From positions 1-22,974 of the forward strand of contig CAXDOZ010000030.1 in the NCBI GenBank assembly GCA_963991145.1: a DNA stretch of 22,974 nt, in the 5' to 3' direction. The notes beneath the pieces are model-generated. The model was not told where the DNA came from and did not search any database. It saw only the letters and a list, made by a program, of their open reading frames with translations. Positions 22,935 to 22,974 of the stretch are shown piece after piece. Source of the DNA: CAXDOZ01 sp963991145 (lineage in GTDB: Bacteria; Bacteroidota; Bacteroidia; Chitinophagales; JABDMM01). The position numbers and the translations under genes are program-made. Each line of letters opens with the position of its first letter. The first letter of the stretch is position 1.

Positions 22935-22974
22935 CTGTCTCTTATACACATCTCCGCGCCCCCGCGCCAGGCAG
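22935..22974 (+). other. Illumina Nextera adapter contamination (not genomic)
   Basis: Positions 22935-22953 are exactly the 19-bp Tn5 mosaic end, CTGTCTCTTATACACATCT. The next 15 bases match the Nextera read-through adapter (CCGAGCCCACGAGAC) at 11 of 15 positions; all four adenines read as C. The final six bases, AGGCAG, are the start of the standard Nextera i7 index N703 (AGGCAGAA). These bases should be trimmed. Confidence 0.96.

Overview
The window looks like chromosomal DNA from a member of the Bacteroidota, most likely the order Flavobacteriales, probably marine or free-living. The evidence is the gene content: a cluster of parvulin-type folding factors next to a MoxR ATPase, DUF2452, DUF1801, an LVIVD-repeat lipoprotein, an ECF sigma factor paired with a membrane-anchored beta-barrel protein, a TonB C-terminal-domain protein, and TPR-type histidine kinases with NarL-type regulators. 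Gene starts with poor Shine-Dalgarno sequences and moderate GC also fit. I saw no rRNA, tRNA, CRISPR array, phage or intact insertion sequence.

Layout. Positions 3-3930 (+) hold a tight run of three periplasmic folding factors (a truncated PpiC-like isomerase, a degenerate lipoprotein relative and a two-domain SurA-like protein) followed by a MoxR AAA+ ATPase. Positions 3927-5138 (-) hold a PPP-type metallophosphatase and a SRPBCC protein, divergent from a DUF2452 gene (5237-5662). Positions 5803-9634 (+) hold a two-component cluster: a NarL-type regulator broken by a one-base frameshift, an orphan small protein, a sensor kinase with TPRs, and a second, intact NarL-type regulator. Positions 9631-12372 (-) hold an ABC-F ATPase and a steroid-5-alpha-reductase-like membrane enzyme. 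A small membrane protein (12458-12709, +) faces an ECF sigma / membrane-anchored beta-barrel pair (13022-15035, -) across a 312-bp gap that carries a 59-bp near-identical direct repeat and several hairpins. Positions 15123-17061 hold a divergent LVIVD lipoprotein and a small outer-membrane protein. Positions 17170-20040 (+) form an overlapping set: an outer-membrane protein, an unanchored TonB C-terminal domain, and a secreted protein. yaaA (-) follows, then a second secreted protein apparently related to the first, a DUF1801 gene (-), a hairpin terminator, and the last codons of a further gene.

Theme. Most of the window concerns the cell envelope: folding of exported proteins, outer-membrane barrels, lipoproteins, and two signalling systems (a kinase with two regulators, and a sigma factor with a possible envelope-spanning regulator). 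The most interesting items are the frameshifted regulator beside its intact paralogue, the sigma factor partner that joins a cytoplasmic tail to a beta-barrel, the duplicated palindromic element, and the soluble TonB-domain gene. The last 40 bases (22935-22974) are not genomic: they match the Illumina Nextera transposase adapter, so the true sequence ends at about 22934.
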